Shown here: positions 44,665-52,533 of the stretch, in pieces
Layout of the letters: the number at the start of each line of letters is the position of its first letter
Numbering within the stretch: the first letter of the stretch is position 1
NCBI RefSeq assembly: GCF_933208495.1
Contig: NZ_CAKOET010000001.1
Span: 279,460 to 343,459 of the forward strand
Direction: 5' to 3'
DNA: 64,000 nucleotides
Source: Convivina praedatoris
Lineage (GTDB): Bacteria; Bacillota; Bacilli; Lactobacillales; Lactobacillaceae
The notes under the pieces: model-generated
Told to the model about the DNA's origin: nothing
Databases searched by the model: none
The model's input: the letters and a program-made list of their open reading frames with translations, nothing else
Made by a program: the position numbers and the translations under genes

Positions 44665-45615
44665 ATGACAAGCTTATTAACTCAGTATCAGGATAATGAT
44701 GTCGTTGACAATTTTGCCTTAATTACGAGTGCAGAAGTCCGGCTAACTAAAACTGGGAAAAATTATATTAGTTTAACTTTCAGTGATCGATCTGGTGACT
44801 TACCAGGAAATTTATGGGATGCGAGCCAGGAACAGATTAATGAATTTATTCAAGGAAAAATTGTCAAACTCCAAGGAGTACGGGGGGCCTTTAAAAGTCA
44901 GCCCCAAGTACAAATTACTAGTTTGCGCCTGACTCAGGCGGGGGAACCGAATAATCCAGCTGATTTCATGGCCCATGCTCCAGTGAAGACCGCTGATCTA
45001 GATGCCCAGTTAAATGATTATTTACTAATGATTAGTCAACCAACATGGAATCGGCTGGTAAGGCGATTATTTAAGCAATATCATGATCAGTTTTTACAAT
45101 TTCCAGCGGCTAAAAAAAACCACCATGCTTTTAATGGTGGTTTGGCCTTTCATTCATTATCAATTGCCCAGTTAGCTAAAAGTGTTAGTCAGCAATATCC
45201 TCAATTGAATGCGGACCTCTTACTAGCAGGGGCACTCTTACATGATTTGGGGAAAGTTATTGAATTGAGTGGTCCGATTGCCACAGAATACACTTTGGCC
45301 GGCGACTTAATCGGCCACATTACTTTAATTGATGAACAAATCGTATTAGCGGCTAATGAATTACACTTTGATTTAAACAGTGAAGAGATGATTTTGCTCC
45401 GACATGTTGTCTTAGCTCACCACGGTTTGTTAGAATACGGTTCCCCGGTGCGTCCAATGGTTATGGAAGCTCAGGTGTTGAATCAATTGGATAATTTAGA
45501 TGCTAGCATGCAGATGATGACTGGGGCCATAGAAAAAACTGCTCCAGGTAGCTTTTCTACTCGAATTTTTGGTTTAGATAATCGACGCTTTTATAAAACC
45601 GAATCGGAATCCTAA
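44665..45615 (+). CDS. yhaM: 3'-5' exoribonuclease YhaM
   Basis: Degrades single-stranded RNA and DNA 3' ends. 316 residues: an N-terminal OB fold (about 15-95; SAEVRLTKTGKNYISLTFSD, GNLWDAS) and an HD hydrolase domain (about 150-300) with the metal ligands in HHAFNGGLAFHSLSIAQ, LLHDLGKV and HHGLLEYGSP. Start ATG after CAGAGGAGTAA. Third gene of the yhaONM operon, with the bidirectional terminator following. Confidence 0.94.
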   Translation: MTSLLTQYQDNDVVDNFALITSAEVRLTKTGKNYISLTFSDRSGDLPGNLWDASQEQINEFIQGKIVKLQGVRGAFKSQPQVQITSLRLTQAGEPNNPADFMAHAPVKTADLDAQLNDYLLMISQPTWNRLVRRLFKQYHDQFLQFPAAKKNHHAFNGGLAFHSLSIAQLAKSVSQQYPQLNADLLLAGALLHDLGKVIELSGPIATEYTLAGDLIGHITLIDEQIVLAANELHFDLNSEEMILLRHVVLAHHGLLEYGSPVRPMVMEAQVLNQLDNLDASMQMMTGAIEKTAPGSFSTRIFGLDNRRFYKTESES

Positions 45616-45650
45616 AAAAACACGTAACTATAATTAGTTACGTGTTTTTT
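45614..45650. terminator. Bidirectional terminator between yhaM and prsA
   Basis: Sixteen-base-pair stem AAAAAACACGTAACTA / TAGTTACGTGTTTTTT with loop TAAT; A and T runs suit both strands. Confidence 0.93.
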
Positions 45651-45656
45651 ATTGAC

Positions 45657-46580
45657 TTATTTAGAGCTACTTGAGTTAGCAGTTACGCCAGAAGTCATGT
45701 AACCACTCAAAGCGTTCTTCAAATCAGTATCCTTAACTGATACGTCATCCTTACGAAGGATTGAACCGATAATCTTTTGGATTTCAGTTTGATTCTTAGA
45801 ATCGTTGAGGAAGTCAGTAGCAATCTTATCCTTCAACTTCTTTTCAACCTTGCTTTGGGCTGGCTTATCACTAACCTTGTCAATTTTGATGACATGGTAG
45901 TTGCCACTAGTACCCTTGACTGGTGAGTCAGAAATAGCTCCAACCCCACTCATGTTAAAGGCTGCTTTACGGATTTCACTATCCACACTAGTGTTAGTGG
46001 AATCAAAAGCAGGTAACTGACCAGTGGCGCTAGCATTCTTGTTTTCACTTGAATACTTCTTATATACTGATGCCCAACTATCACCAGCGTTGATATCATC
46101 GATAGCTGCCTGAGCATCATCTTGATTCTTAGCAGTAATTAATGAAATCGTAGTTTCTGGTTGGTAGTTACTATAAGCCTCGTCAAGTTGCTTTTGACTA
46201 ATCTTATAGTTGGCTTTAACGGCATAAGTCATAATCATCTTATTACGGATTGACTCTTTGAATTGTTCTTCGGTCATGTTGTTTTGAGCCAACACTTCCT
46301 TAAACTGTGAACCGTATTGCGCTTTTTGGGTATCAAAGGCCTTATCGGAGTCTGACTTGGAAACATCCTTGCCATATTCCTTGTTCAAGACCTTGTTAAT
46401 CACCATATTTGCAAATTCTTGCTGTCCAGCAGCTGATTTTTTGACATCATCGTAATATTCCTTTTCGGTAATTTTACCGGCGGTTGATGTCATGACTGTC
46501 TTGGATGAATTAAAGAATAGGTAAACCAATCCGCCTAAGAAAATGACGATTAGCAAACCCCAAACGATTTTGCGACGCAT
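45657..46580 (-). CDS. prsA: Foldase PrsA (parvulin peptidyl-prolyl isomerase), non-lipoprotein form
   Basis: Extracytoplasmic folding factor for secreted proteins. 307 residues: N-terminal hydrophobic segment (about 5-24) then SSKTVMTSTAGKITEKEYYDDVK, the usual beginning of mature PrsA; chaperone helices; a parvulin-like domain (about 145-245, ISLITAKNQDDAQAAIDDI, NYHVIKIDKV) and a Ser-rich tail. No cysteine occurs at the N terminus, so there is no lipobox and the protein should stay as an uncleaved or signal-peptidase-I membrane anchor instead of the usual lipoprotein. Downstream of hit as in Bacillus. Start ATG after GAAGGGATTT. Confidence 0.92.
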   Translation of the reverse strand: MRRKIVWGLLIVIFLGGLVYLFFNSSKTVMTSTAGKITEKEYYDDVKKSAAGQQEFANMVINKVLNKEYGKDVSKSDSDKAFDTQKAQYGSQFKEVLAQNNMTEEQFKESIRNKMIMTYAVKANYKISQKQLDEAYSNYQPETTISLITAKNQDDAQAAIDDINAGDSWASVYKKYSSENKNASATGQLPAFDSTNTSVDSEIRKAAFNMSGVGAISDSPVKGTSGNYHVIKIDKVSDKPAQSKVEKKLKDKIATDFLNDSKNQTEIQKIIGSILRKDDVSVKDTDLKNALSGYMTSGVTANSSSSK

Positions 46581-46617
46581 AATAAATCCCTTCTAATTCG
46601 AAATAGATACAGACAAC

Positions 46618-46626
46618 ATTCTAGCA
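46618..46626 (-). promoter_or_regulatory. Extended -10 promoter of prsA
   Basis: Minus-strand TGCTAGAAT (TAGAAT = 46618-46623), about 38 nt before the prsA start codon. Confidence 0.55.
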
Positions 46627-46629
46627 CAT

Positions 46630-46878
46630 TTAGCGGTTATTCGTGCCATATTTTGCCAGCTCTTGTTCAAGATGCTCGGAGGTGGCTTGGATACGATCTA
46701 AATGTGGTTTGTTTTTAAAATTCATTCGTTTGACGCCGTTGTTTAAGTCTCGCAGCTTTTTTTCTTGAATATTTAATTGTGTCTGTAATTTATTGACTTG
46801 GTCTGAAAGACGCTGACTTTGTTGCTGGATGGTTTTGACATCCTGCCAAAGGGCTTTCAAGTTATCCAAAAATTTCAT
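46630..46878 (-). CDS. Small coiled-coil protein between hit and prsA
   Basis: 82 residues, nearly all predicted helix, with heptad-like hydrophobics through TIQQQSQRLSDQVNKLQTQL and following charged residues. No signal peptide or membrane segment. Its ATG follows the hit stop codon with no gap, and AAGGAAG at the end of hit is its binding site, so the two are coupled. Function unknown; small helical genes at this position are common in lactobacilli. Confidence 0.8.
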   Translation of the reverse strand: MKFLDNLKALWQDVKTIQQQSQRLSDQVNKLQTQLNIQEKKLRDLNNGVKRMNFKNKPHLDRIQATSEHLEQELAKYGTNNR

Positions 46879-47316
46879 TTATACTTCCTTTATATTGGTA
46901 GCAATTTGTTGGGCAATCGCCTGATAGCGCTCAGGGGTAAAATCAGCACTGTGATCAATCGCAGGGGCCAGTTGGCTATTAAGATTGTCATCGTCAAATC
47001 GAGGAATTAAATGCCAGTGAGAGTGAATTACTGTTTGACCAGCTGATGGGCCGTTGTTAGATTGAATGTTAATGCCCGTAATTTTAGAGTTGCTGGCTTT
47101 AATGGCGCGGGCTAACTTCGGTAATTTCAACAAAACTTTTTCAGCAATTTGTTCATCATAGTCAAAAATATCATTCACATGGGCTTTAGGTACCAAAAGG
47201 GTATGCCCGGGGGTCACCTGTGAAATATCCAAAAAGGCGAGTACATCATCATCCTCATAAACTTTATAGCACGGAATTTCGCCTTTAATAATTAGATCAA
47301 AAATATCATCTGCCAT
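46879..47316 (-). CDS. hit: HIT family nucleotide-binding hydrolase
   Basis: Histidine-triad hydrolase acting on AMP or ADP conjugates. 145 residues from the ATG at 47314-47316 (MADDIFDLIIKGEIP), with GGAG 8 nt upstream; the open frame extends further but that part is promoter sequence. Motifs: KVYEDDDVLAFLDI, PGHTLLVPKAH and the catalytic triad region VIHSHWHLIPRF (about 96-107; His-x-His-x-His with Trp between). Divergent from ecsA as in Bacillus. Confidence 0.94.
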   Translation of the reverse strand: MADDIFDLIIKGEIPCYKVYEDDDVLAFLDISQVTPGHTLLVPKAHVNDIFDYDEQIAEKVLLKLPKLARAIKASNSKITGINIQSNNGPSAGQTVIHSHWHLIPRFDDDNLNSQLAPAIDHSADFTPERYQAIAQQIATNIKEV

Positions 47317-47350
47317 TTTGCATTCTCCTTTGATAAAGTCACTAACATTC

Positions 47351-47359
47351 ATTATAACA
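47351..47359 (-). promoter_or_regulatory. Extended -10 promoter of hit
   Basis: Minus-strand TGTTATAAT (TATAAT = 47351-47356), 35 nt before the hit start. Confidence 0.6.
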
Positions 47360-47373
47360 AATGCGAAGGCGAC

Positions 47374-47382
47374 TGTTATAAT
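47374..47382 (+). promoter_or_regulatory. Extended -10 directly before ecsA (leaderless?)
   Basis: TGTTATAAT (TATAAT = 47377-47382) is followed by 7 nt and then the ecsA ATG at 47390; the predicted transcription start coincides with the start codon. Confidence 0.65.
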
Positions 47383-47389
47383 AATAGCC

Positions 47390-48133
47390 ATGGGACTAAA
47401 AATTGATAATTTATCCGGCGGCTATGCTGGTAATAACGTGTTAAAAAATGTCACCTTTGAGGTGCCAAACGGTAAAATTGTAGCCTTAATTGGTTTAAAC
47501 GGTGCTGGAAAATCGACAACGATTAATCATGTCATCGGGCAACGACCTCCTTATGCTGGCTCGATTCTGTTAAATGATATTGATATTAGTCAGGATCCAA
47601 CGGCTTTTAAACAGCAAATTGCCTATATTCCAGAGCAACCAATTTTATACGATGAGCTAACCTTAGAAGAGCATCTGCACTTCATGTTAGCCAGTCATAA
47701 TATAGATGATGAGCAGCACTGGCAACGGGTTTTGGTCTTGCTAGCTAAATTTCGTTTGGATAATAAATTACACTGGCTACCGATTCATTTTTCAAAGGGA
47801 ATGCGACAAAAAGTCATGATTGTAGCGGCCTTTATGTTAAATGCGCCTCTGCTGGTAGTTGATGAGCCTTTTTTGGGTCTTGACACTTTAGCGCAAAAAG
47901 ATGTGGTCCGATTAATGGAAGAACAAGCTCGTCAGGGTAATGGTGTACTCTTAACGACCCACTTGCTTGGATCGGCAGCTAATTACGTTGATACCTTTGT
48001 TGTTCTAAAGGACGGACAGGTTGATTTTATTGGTTCACCTGAGGCACTAGCCCAAAAACATAATCTTAGCTTAGCTAATTTAGATGACTTTTTTGACTTA
48101 AGTCAGGAAGGACAAAACAATGGTCCTAACTAA
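47390..48133 (+). CDS. ecsA: ABC transporter ATP-binding protein EcsA
   Basis: ATPase of the EcsAB exporter, which in Bacillus affects secretion, competence and intramembrane proteolysis. 247 residues: Walker A GLNGAGKST (about 38-46), Q-loop in YIPEQPILYDEL, signature FSKGMRQKV, Walker B LLVVDEPFLGLD and H-loop TTHLLGSA. The start ATG 47390 gives the normal MGLKIDNLSGGY beginning; no ribosome binding site precedes it and a -10 element ends 7 nt upstream, so the mRNA is probably leaderless. Overlaps ecsB by 14 nt. Confidence 0.94.
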   Translation: MGLKIDNLSGGYAGNNVLKNVTFEVPNGKIVALIGLNGAGKSTTINHVIGQRPPYAGSILLNDIDISQDPTAFKQQIAYIPEQPILYDELTLEEHLHFMLASHNIDDEQHWQRVLVLLAKFRLDNKLHWLPIHFSKGMRQKVMIVAAFMLNAPLLVVDEPFLGLDTLAQKDVVRLMEEQARQGNGVLLTTHLLGSAANYVDTFVVLKDGQVDFIGSPEALAQKHNLSLANLDDFFDLSQEGQNNGPN

Positions 48134-49361
48134 GTTATTTTGGCAACGTTTTGCCACTGCGCAACAGCGAAATATTAAATATCTACGACTTTTATTTAAT
48201 GAACATTTTGTTTTATTTTTGTTAATTGCCTTTGGCGGGGTGGTGTTAGGTTACCACAGTTTATTAATGGTGCCGGCTAGCAGTGATATCTGGCAAAATC
48301 CTTGGTGGAAATTTGCTATCTTAGCCTGGTTAACTATAGGCCTGCAATTAGGACATCTGGTAACCTATTTTCGTCCGGCTGATCGGTTATTTTTGCTAGG
48401 GCAGGATCATTTTTTAATGAGTCGCTATTTAAAGCAAGCCCTAGGAGTATCAGCTAGTTTTGCCAGTGTTTGGCAGATAATCTTTTTTGCCAGTGTTTGG
48501 CCAATTTTAATCGCTGTTGGTTTCCGCCAAATTTTTAGTTTGCTGCTAGTTTTACTATTTACTGTGATGTATAAGATTTTTTTACTAGTGGTCGAGCGGT
48601 ACCAGCTTTTGACGACCGCTAAGCCGCTGATTAATGACATCACATTAAAAATCTTGATACCAATTATCATTTTAGCCAGCCTGTTCTGGCTTCCGCTATT
48701 TGTTGGTTTAGGGATTATGCTAGTGGCTTTATTCTTAGAATGGATTATTGGTAGAAAGTTAAATGCCCAGGCCAATCAAGTTAGCGCTGCTCTGGCTTGG
48801 CCATTAGCGATTCAGCAGGCCCAAACCCACGAGCAAGCAGTTTTACACTTTTATGCTTTATTTGCTGAAGTGCCTCAACAAGCTAAAAGTATTAAACGAC
48901 GGGCTTACCTTGATCCTTTGATTGCTTGGCTGACACCTAGGCGGGGCGGTATCCAAAGGCTTTATTTAACGCAACTGATTCGTAATAATGAAATTCTACC
49001 CTTAATATTACGATTATGGTTAGTGGCAATCATTATTTTAATTAATGTTCACTCGGCACCAACTTGGCTTATTGCTGTGATTGCCGCGATGACGGTCTAT
49101 TTAGTTAATTTTCAAATTTATCCACTTTTCTTACAAACTCGCCAAGTGTTGTGGACGCAGCTAGTACCGATTACGCTTGCGAATCAAGAAAAAGTTTTTA
49201 ATCGCTTACTATTTGGCTTTAGCTTAGTTAGTATCGTGATTATTGTAGCGGCCACCGTAACGACTTGGTCAGCTTTGCGGGCTGGTATTACTGGAGCTGG
49301 CCTAATGACGATTTTTTGTTACTATTTTTATATACCACGGCTCTTGAAGAAAGGGCAATAA
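48120..49361 (+). CDS. ecsB: ABC transporter permease EcsB
   Basis: Membrane partner of EcsA. 413 residues with several paired hydrophobic segments (about 28-50, 65-85, 115-150, 180-205, 295-340, 355-405) separated by a polar central loop of about 90 residues. The general features (FWQRFATAQQRNIKYLRLLFNEHFVLFLL start, RLYLTQLIRNNEILPL before the last membrane block) match EcsB. The substrate is not known. Translationally coupled to ecsA by overlap; trmB follows 12 nt after the stop codon. Confidence 0.9.
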   Translation: MVLTKLFWQRFATAQQRNIKYLRLLFNEHFVLFLLIAFGGVVLGYHSLLMVPASSDIWQNPWWKFAILAWLTIGLQLGHLVTYFRPADRLFLLGQDHFLMSRYLKQALGVSASFASVWQIIFFASVWPILIAVGFRQIFSLLLVLLFTVMYKIFLLVVERYQLLTTAKPLINDITLKILIPIIILASLFWLPLFVGLGIMLVALFLEWIIGRKLNAQANQVSAALAWPLAIQQAQTHEQAVLHFYALFAEVPQQAKSIKRRAYLDPLIAWLTPRRGGIQRLYLTQLIRNNEILPLILRLWLVAIIILINVHSAPTWLIAVIAAMTVYLVNFQIYPLFLQTRQVLWTQLVPITLANQEKVFNRLLFGFSLVSIVIIVAATVTTWSALRAGITGAGLMTIFCYYFYIPRLLKKGQ

Positions 49362-49373
49362 CTGGAGGAAATC

Positions 49374-50033
49374 ATGCATTTACGTTCAAAACCTTGGGCC
49401 GCTCCTTGGCTGGCTGAGCATACTGATTTAGTCATTCCCCAAGATCAAGCAACGCAATTACGGGGACACTGGTCTCAACAATTTGATCAAGATCAACCAA
49501 TTCATGTCGAGATTGGCTCGGGAAAAGGGCAGTTCATTATGGCAATGGCCTTATCTCATCCAGACATTAATTATATCGGAATGGAGATTCAAGAAACTGC
49601 GGTAGCGATTGCGGCGCGTAAAAGCTTTGATCGTCTTGGTAAATTACCTAACTTGCGGTATTTGTTCGGGAACGGCAATGGAGTCGAAACCTATTTTGAA
49701 CCGGGAGAAATTCAAAAGATTTATTTGAACTTTTCTGATCCCTGGCCCAAGACGCGTCATGAATCACGTCGATTAACTTATAAAAGTTTCTTAAAATCCT
49801 ACGAAGCGGTGTTACCAAGTGGTGGAGAAGTTGAATTTAAAACGGATAATCGCCATCTTTTTGAATATTCGATTGTAAGTTTTATGGACTATGGCATGCG
49901 TTGGCAGCCAGAGGATTTTACTTTGGATTTACATGCTGATGAAGACAAGGTGGCCGGTAATATTCAAACTGAATATGAAGAAAAATTCCTAGCTTTAGGA
50001 CAACCGATTTATAAAATTAAAGCTCATTTTTAA
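49374..50033 (+). CDS. trmB: tRNA (guanine-N(7)-)-methyltransferase
   Basis: SAM-dependent enzyme making m7G46 in the tRNA variable loop. 219 residues: MHLRSKPWAAPWL start, SAM motif HVEIGSGKGQFI, YIGMEIQ, the NFSDPWPKTRHESRRLTY active-site block and FKTDNRHLFEYS. Start ATG at 49374 after GGAGGAAATC. Co-transcribed with ecsAB; the terminator after it is shared with the convergent gene. Confidence 0.96.
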   Translation: MHLRSKPWAAPWLAEHTDLVIPQDQATQLRGHWSQQFDQDQPIHVEIGSGKGQFIMAMALSHPDINYIGMEIQETAVAIAARKSFDRLGKLPNLRYLFGNGNGVETYFEPGEIQKIYLNFSDPWPKTRHESRRLTYKSFLKSYEAVLPSGGEVEFKTDNRHLFEYSIVSFMDYGMRWQPEDFTLDLHADEDKVAGNIQTEYEEKFLALGQPIYKIKAHF

Positions 50034-50036
50034 AGT

Positions 50037-50068
50037 AAAAAGCTTACGACTTAGTCGTAAGCTTTTTT
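50037..50068. terminator. Bidirectional terminator after trmB
   Basis: Fourteen-base-pair stem AAAAAGCTTACGAC / GTCGTAAGCTTTTT with loop TTA; suits both trmB and the convergent hypothetical gene. Confidence 0.92.
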
Positions 50069-50070
50069 TA

Positions 50071-50586
50071 TTATTCTTGTGCACTACCAATTTGATAGAG
50101 AACCTGGTCTAAATTCAGATCTTTAATTAACTGATTGCTGATAGTTTCACGTTGGATTGAATTTTTATTAATACTACTGATGCTTTTAACAATCAATGTT
50201 TCAAAGTTACCACGTAAACTAGAGGCAACACTGACATCAATTTGATAATTTCGGGCTTTAGCATTTTCAGCCGAGGTAACAATCCCGTAAGGACCATAAA
50301 GAGCTTCCTTGAGCTTATCATAATCATGAGGGCCAAGGTCCGGCTGATTGCTCTTTAATAAGGTGTCAGCGTCTTTTTTTAGTTCAGCTAAGCTTTTATC
50401 TTGGTGGGTATTAAAAAGCTTTAAATCGGATAATATGGCCTTTACTTGTTTTTTACTGCTTTGAACGTGCTGGTAGTCCTTTTGTGAAAGAGAAACGCCA
50501 GCATATTTAGGTTCTTGGTTAAAGAGAAATAAAGCAACCAGTAAACCAGCAATAACAACTGCAAGGGCGATGAAGGCTTTGCGCAT
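50071..50586 (-). CDS. Hypothetical membrane-anchored extracellular protein
   Basis: 171 residues. An N-terminal signal anchor (KAFIALAVVIAGLLVALFLF, about 3-22) is followed by a Lys/Gln-rich helical region (about 35-90) and a C-terminal domain with Ser/Asn/Ile-rich strands and helices. No cysteine for lipidation and no LPxTG motif. I recognise no family. It forms a likely pair with the next upstream gene on the minus strand. Start ATG after GGGAGATTATTTT. Confidence 0.75.
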   Translation of the reverse strand: MRKAFIALAVVIAGLLVALFLFNQEPKYAGVSLSQKDYQHVQSSKKQVKAILSDLKLFNTHQDKSLAELKKDADTLLKSNQPDLGPHDYDKLKEALYGPYGIVTSAENAKARNYQIDVSVASSLRGNFETLIVKSISSINKNSIQRETISNQLIKDLNLDQVLYQIGSAQE

Positions 50587-50618
50587 AAAATAATCTCCCG
50601 TAGTTTGTAGATATGGAA

Positions 50619-50867
50619 TTACTGAATGAAATTGCGATTATTGCGAAAACCATCAATGGCTAGTTTTGCTGATAATTGATTGGCAAAGCGCTGCACATGG
50701 ACATTGACGATATCGCTGTTGGCAAATAACTCAATCCGACAAACTAAGTAGTGAGGTGAGTCGACATCAGAATTCATCGAAATCACATCACCAATTTGAG
50801 GGACTTGAGGGAGTTTAACGTCGGTTTCAACCCGAGCACTGGCAAGAATGAAATTGTATTGAGGCAT
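50619..50867 (-). CDS. Small hypothetical protein
   Basis: 82 residues, predicted mostly beta strand (YNFILASARVET, HYLVCRIELFA, DIVNVHVQRFA), soluble, without signal peptide. One cysteine. No known motif seen. Start ATG 50865-50867 after AAAGGATTTCC. It is 32 nt upstream of the membrane-anchored hypothetical gene on the same strand and probably co-transcribed with it. Confidence 0.7.
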   Translation of the reverse strand: MPQYNFILASARVETDVKLPQVPQIGDVISMNSDVDSPHYLVCRIELFANSDIVNVHVQRFANQLSAKLAIDGFRNNRNFIQ

Positions 50868-50964
50868 GGAAATCCTTTCTGTTAATTAACACATATCATT
50901 CTTATTTTACCATTATTCTATTTTACTCGCCGTTGATTAGGCATAATTGACGATAAAAGGGCAT

Positions 50965-50988
50965 AAAAAAAACACCCGTAGGTGTTTT
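50965..50988 (-). terminator. Terminator of the LysM protein gene
   Basis: Read on the minus strand: stem AAAACACC / GGTGTTTT with loop TACG, then further T's (A run 50965-50970). Confidence 0.9.
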
Positions 50989-50993
50989 AAATC

Positions 50994-51656
50994 TTAGTAC
51001 CAACCGTATTGTTGACTGTGGCTAGCAGCGTTTTCCCATGAACCGTAACGTGACTGAACATATTGGTCAGCAACGCGTTCTTGGTTTTCGGCTGAATAGT
51101 CACCGTTTAAGTAACTTGATGAAAGTTGGTATTTACCAATATAGTTACCGTTACGGGCGTCATATGAGCCACCAGATTCAACACTGGCGATATAGTCCTT
51201 AGCAGCAGAGCTTTGACCAGTGTAGCTAACAGTTTGAGTAGCAGCTGGTGTAGTACTTGCTTGAGCAGTTGCTACTGGCTGGTAAATAACTGGCTGGCTT
51301 TGTACGGCTGGCGTAGCAGTTTGAACTGGTGCGCTAGCAACCGGTTGGCTAGCAGTTTGAACTTCACCAGTTGGAGTGGTTACGGCTTCAACTCGTTGGT
51401 TATCAAAACTAAACTTAATCTTTTCACCAATGAAAATTAAGTCGATGTTCTTGATGCCTGAGTTCTTTGCTAGAAGTACAGCATTAGTATTATGAGCTTG
51501 AGCGATTTCGCTCAAAGTGTCACCGGCTTTAACGGTGTAAACGTTGTTATCATTGTCGTTAATATCATCGGCGTTTGCCTGAGTTGATGCACCAACAGTT
51601 AGGAGCGCGGCTGCTGCAGTAGTAGCCATAAGAGTGTTCTTAATTGTTTTATTCAT
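50994..51656 (-). CDS. Secreted LysM-domain cell-wall protein (Apf-like)
   Basis: Likely peptidoglycan-binding surface protein, possibly with muralytic activity. 220 residues: signal peptide (1-29, ending STQANA), LysM domain (about 38-80; YTVKAGDTLSEIAQAHNTNAV, IFIGEKIKF), an Ala/Gln/Thr/Val linker, and a C-terminal domain (about 145-220; AAKDYIASVESGGSYDARNG, YIGKYQLSSSYL, YGSWENAASHSQQYGWY) like that of aggregation-promoting factor and transglycosylase-like proteins of lactobacilli. ATG at 51654-51656 is chosen because the signal peptide starts there; it lacks a good binding site and overlaps the stop of a possible five-codon leader ORF (51676-51654 region). Confidence 0.85.
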   Translation of the reverse strand: MNKTIKNTLMATTAAAALLTVGASTQANADDINDNDNNVYTVKAGDTLSEIAQAHNTNAVLLAKNSGIKNIDLIFIGEKIKFSFDNQRVEAVTTPTGEVQTASQPVASAPVQTATPAVQSQPVIYQPVATAQASTTPAATQTVSYTGQSSAAKDYIASVESGGSYDARNGNYIGKYQLSSSYLNGDYSAENQERVADQYVQSRYGSWENAASHSQQYGWY

Positions 51657-52179
51657 CTGAATTTGTACATCTTGCTTATTGGGCTTGATGTCTTTCCTTT
51701 CGATATCACTCCCATAAACTAACAAGGTAATATTACGTAGAGATTATGTAATTGTTTCCTAAATATTACGAAGTTTTCAAAGCTCATTTTTGAAGACTAA
51801 AAAAAGCCTTTTTAAATTTAATTTTTTTGATAAACTAGGAATCATTAATTTCCCAAGTAAAGGCAACTGGAATAGATTTATAAGAAAATTAAACTTTTGA
51901 CTAATGGGCGATTTGATAATGTAACAATTCGGGTAATTTTTTTATTAAATTTATGGAATTTTGATCTAATTTTCAGTTAAAATAATCGTTTTTGCTTTCT
52001 AAAAGTGAACAAAATCTGATTATCTTACTAAATTTTATCGAGTAATTTTTAAAATTAAAATTATTATCCATTACAATATGAAGAAAAATGTTATAAAAAT
52101 AGTTTGTTTAACTTTTTCTACTATATAAGTATGAAATTTCAGGTGAGTCAGTATGCTATGATAAAGATAGGAGGTAGCG
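51657..52179. other. AT-rich intergenic region between LysM gene and RHH-NfeD-like gene
   Basis: About 520 nt without a supported gene. The LysM-proximal part holds a possible minus-strand -10 CATAAT (51743-51748) and two copies of AATATTACG on the plus strand (51729-51737 and 51762-51770), which could be regulatory. The middle is very AT-rich with no clear hairpin-plus-T terminator. The right end has TATGAT (52157-52162), a possible -10 for the plus-strand gene. Confidence 0.5.
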
Positions 52180-52521
52180 ATGGTTGATAGATTATCAAAA
52201 ATGTCGTTTTCTGTTGAATTGGATGAACATTTGTATCAATTATTGTTAAATAAAGTAAATCAGGAGGGTCGATCAGTGGATGATTACATTAATCAGTTAC
52301 TGAACAATAATTTGCAGGTCGAACAAAGTTTTGAACAGCGAAATTTAATCGGTCGCCGTCTGTCTTTAAAAGATATTGATCCTAAAAGCGGTTTGGTTCA
52401 GTTACTGGGAAATTACTATCGCTATACTCTCAGTGGAGCTGTTAATGTTTTAGCGGAACAAGAATACGTGGTAACACAGGTCGAAGGGAATCTATTGACC
52501 ATTGCTACCGTAGCAAAATAG
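52180..52521 (+). CDS. Ribbon-helix-helix-like segment fused to an NfeD-like OB fold
   Basis: 113 residues. Residues 8-45 (MSFSVELDEHLYQLLLNKV then EGRSVDDYINQLLNNNL) read like an Arc/CopG ribbon-helix-helix unit: a short strand, helix, turn and helix. Residues 65-113 (GLVQLLGNYYRYTLSGAV, then YVVTQVEGNLLTI) fit the C-terminal OB fold of NfeD proteins. Unlike usual NfeD there is no membrane segment. It is 12 nt upstream of an SPFH gene, the classical NfeD partner, which supports the NfeD reading. Start ATG after AGGAGGTAGCG. Assignment is by pattern only. Confidence 0.7.
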   Translation: MVDRLSKMSFSVELDEHLYQLLLNKVNQEGRSVDDYINQLLNNNLQVEQSFEQRNLIGRRLSLKDIDPKSGLVQLLGNYYRYTLSGAVNVLAEQEYVVTQVEGNLLTIATVAK

Positions 52522-52533
52522 GAGAGAATGATT

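Noticed and set aside
47317..47389. N-terminal extension of ecsA or hit into the shared intergenic region
   Set aside because: Both frames stay open there, but the encoded residues do not fit the families and the region contains both -10 elements.
51720..51780. WalR box (TGTWAH-N5-TGTWAH) before the LysM gene
   Set aside because: Only one half-site TGTAAT is present; the second half does not match.
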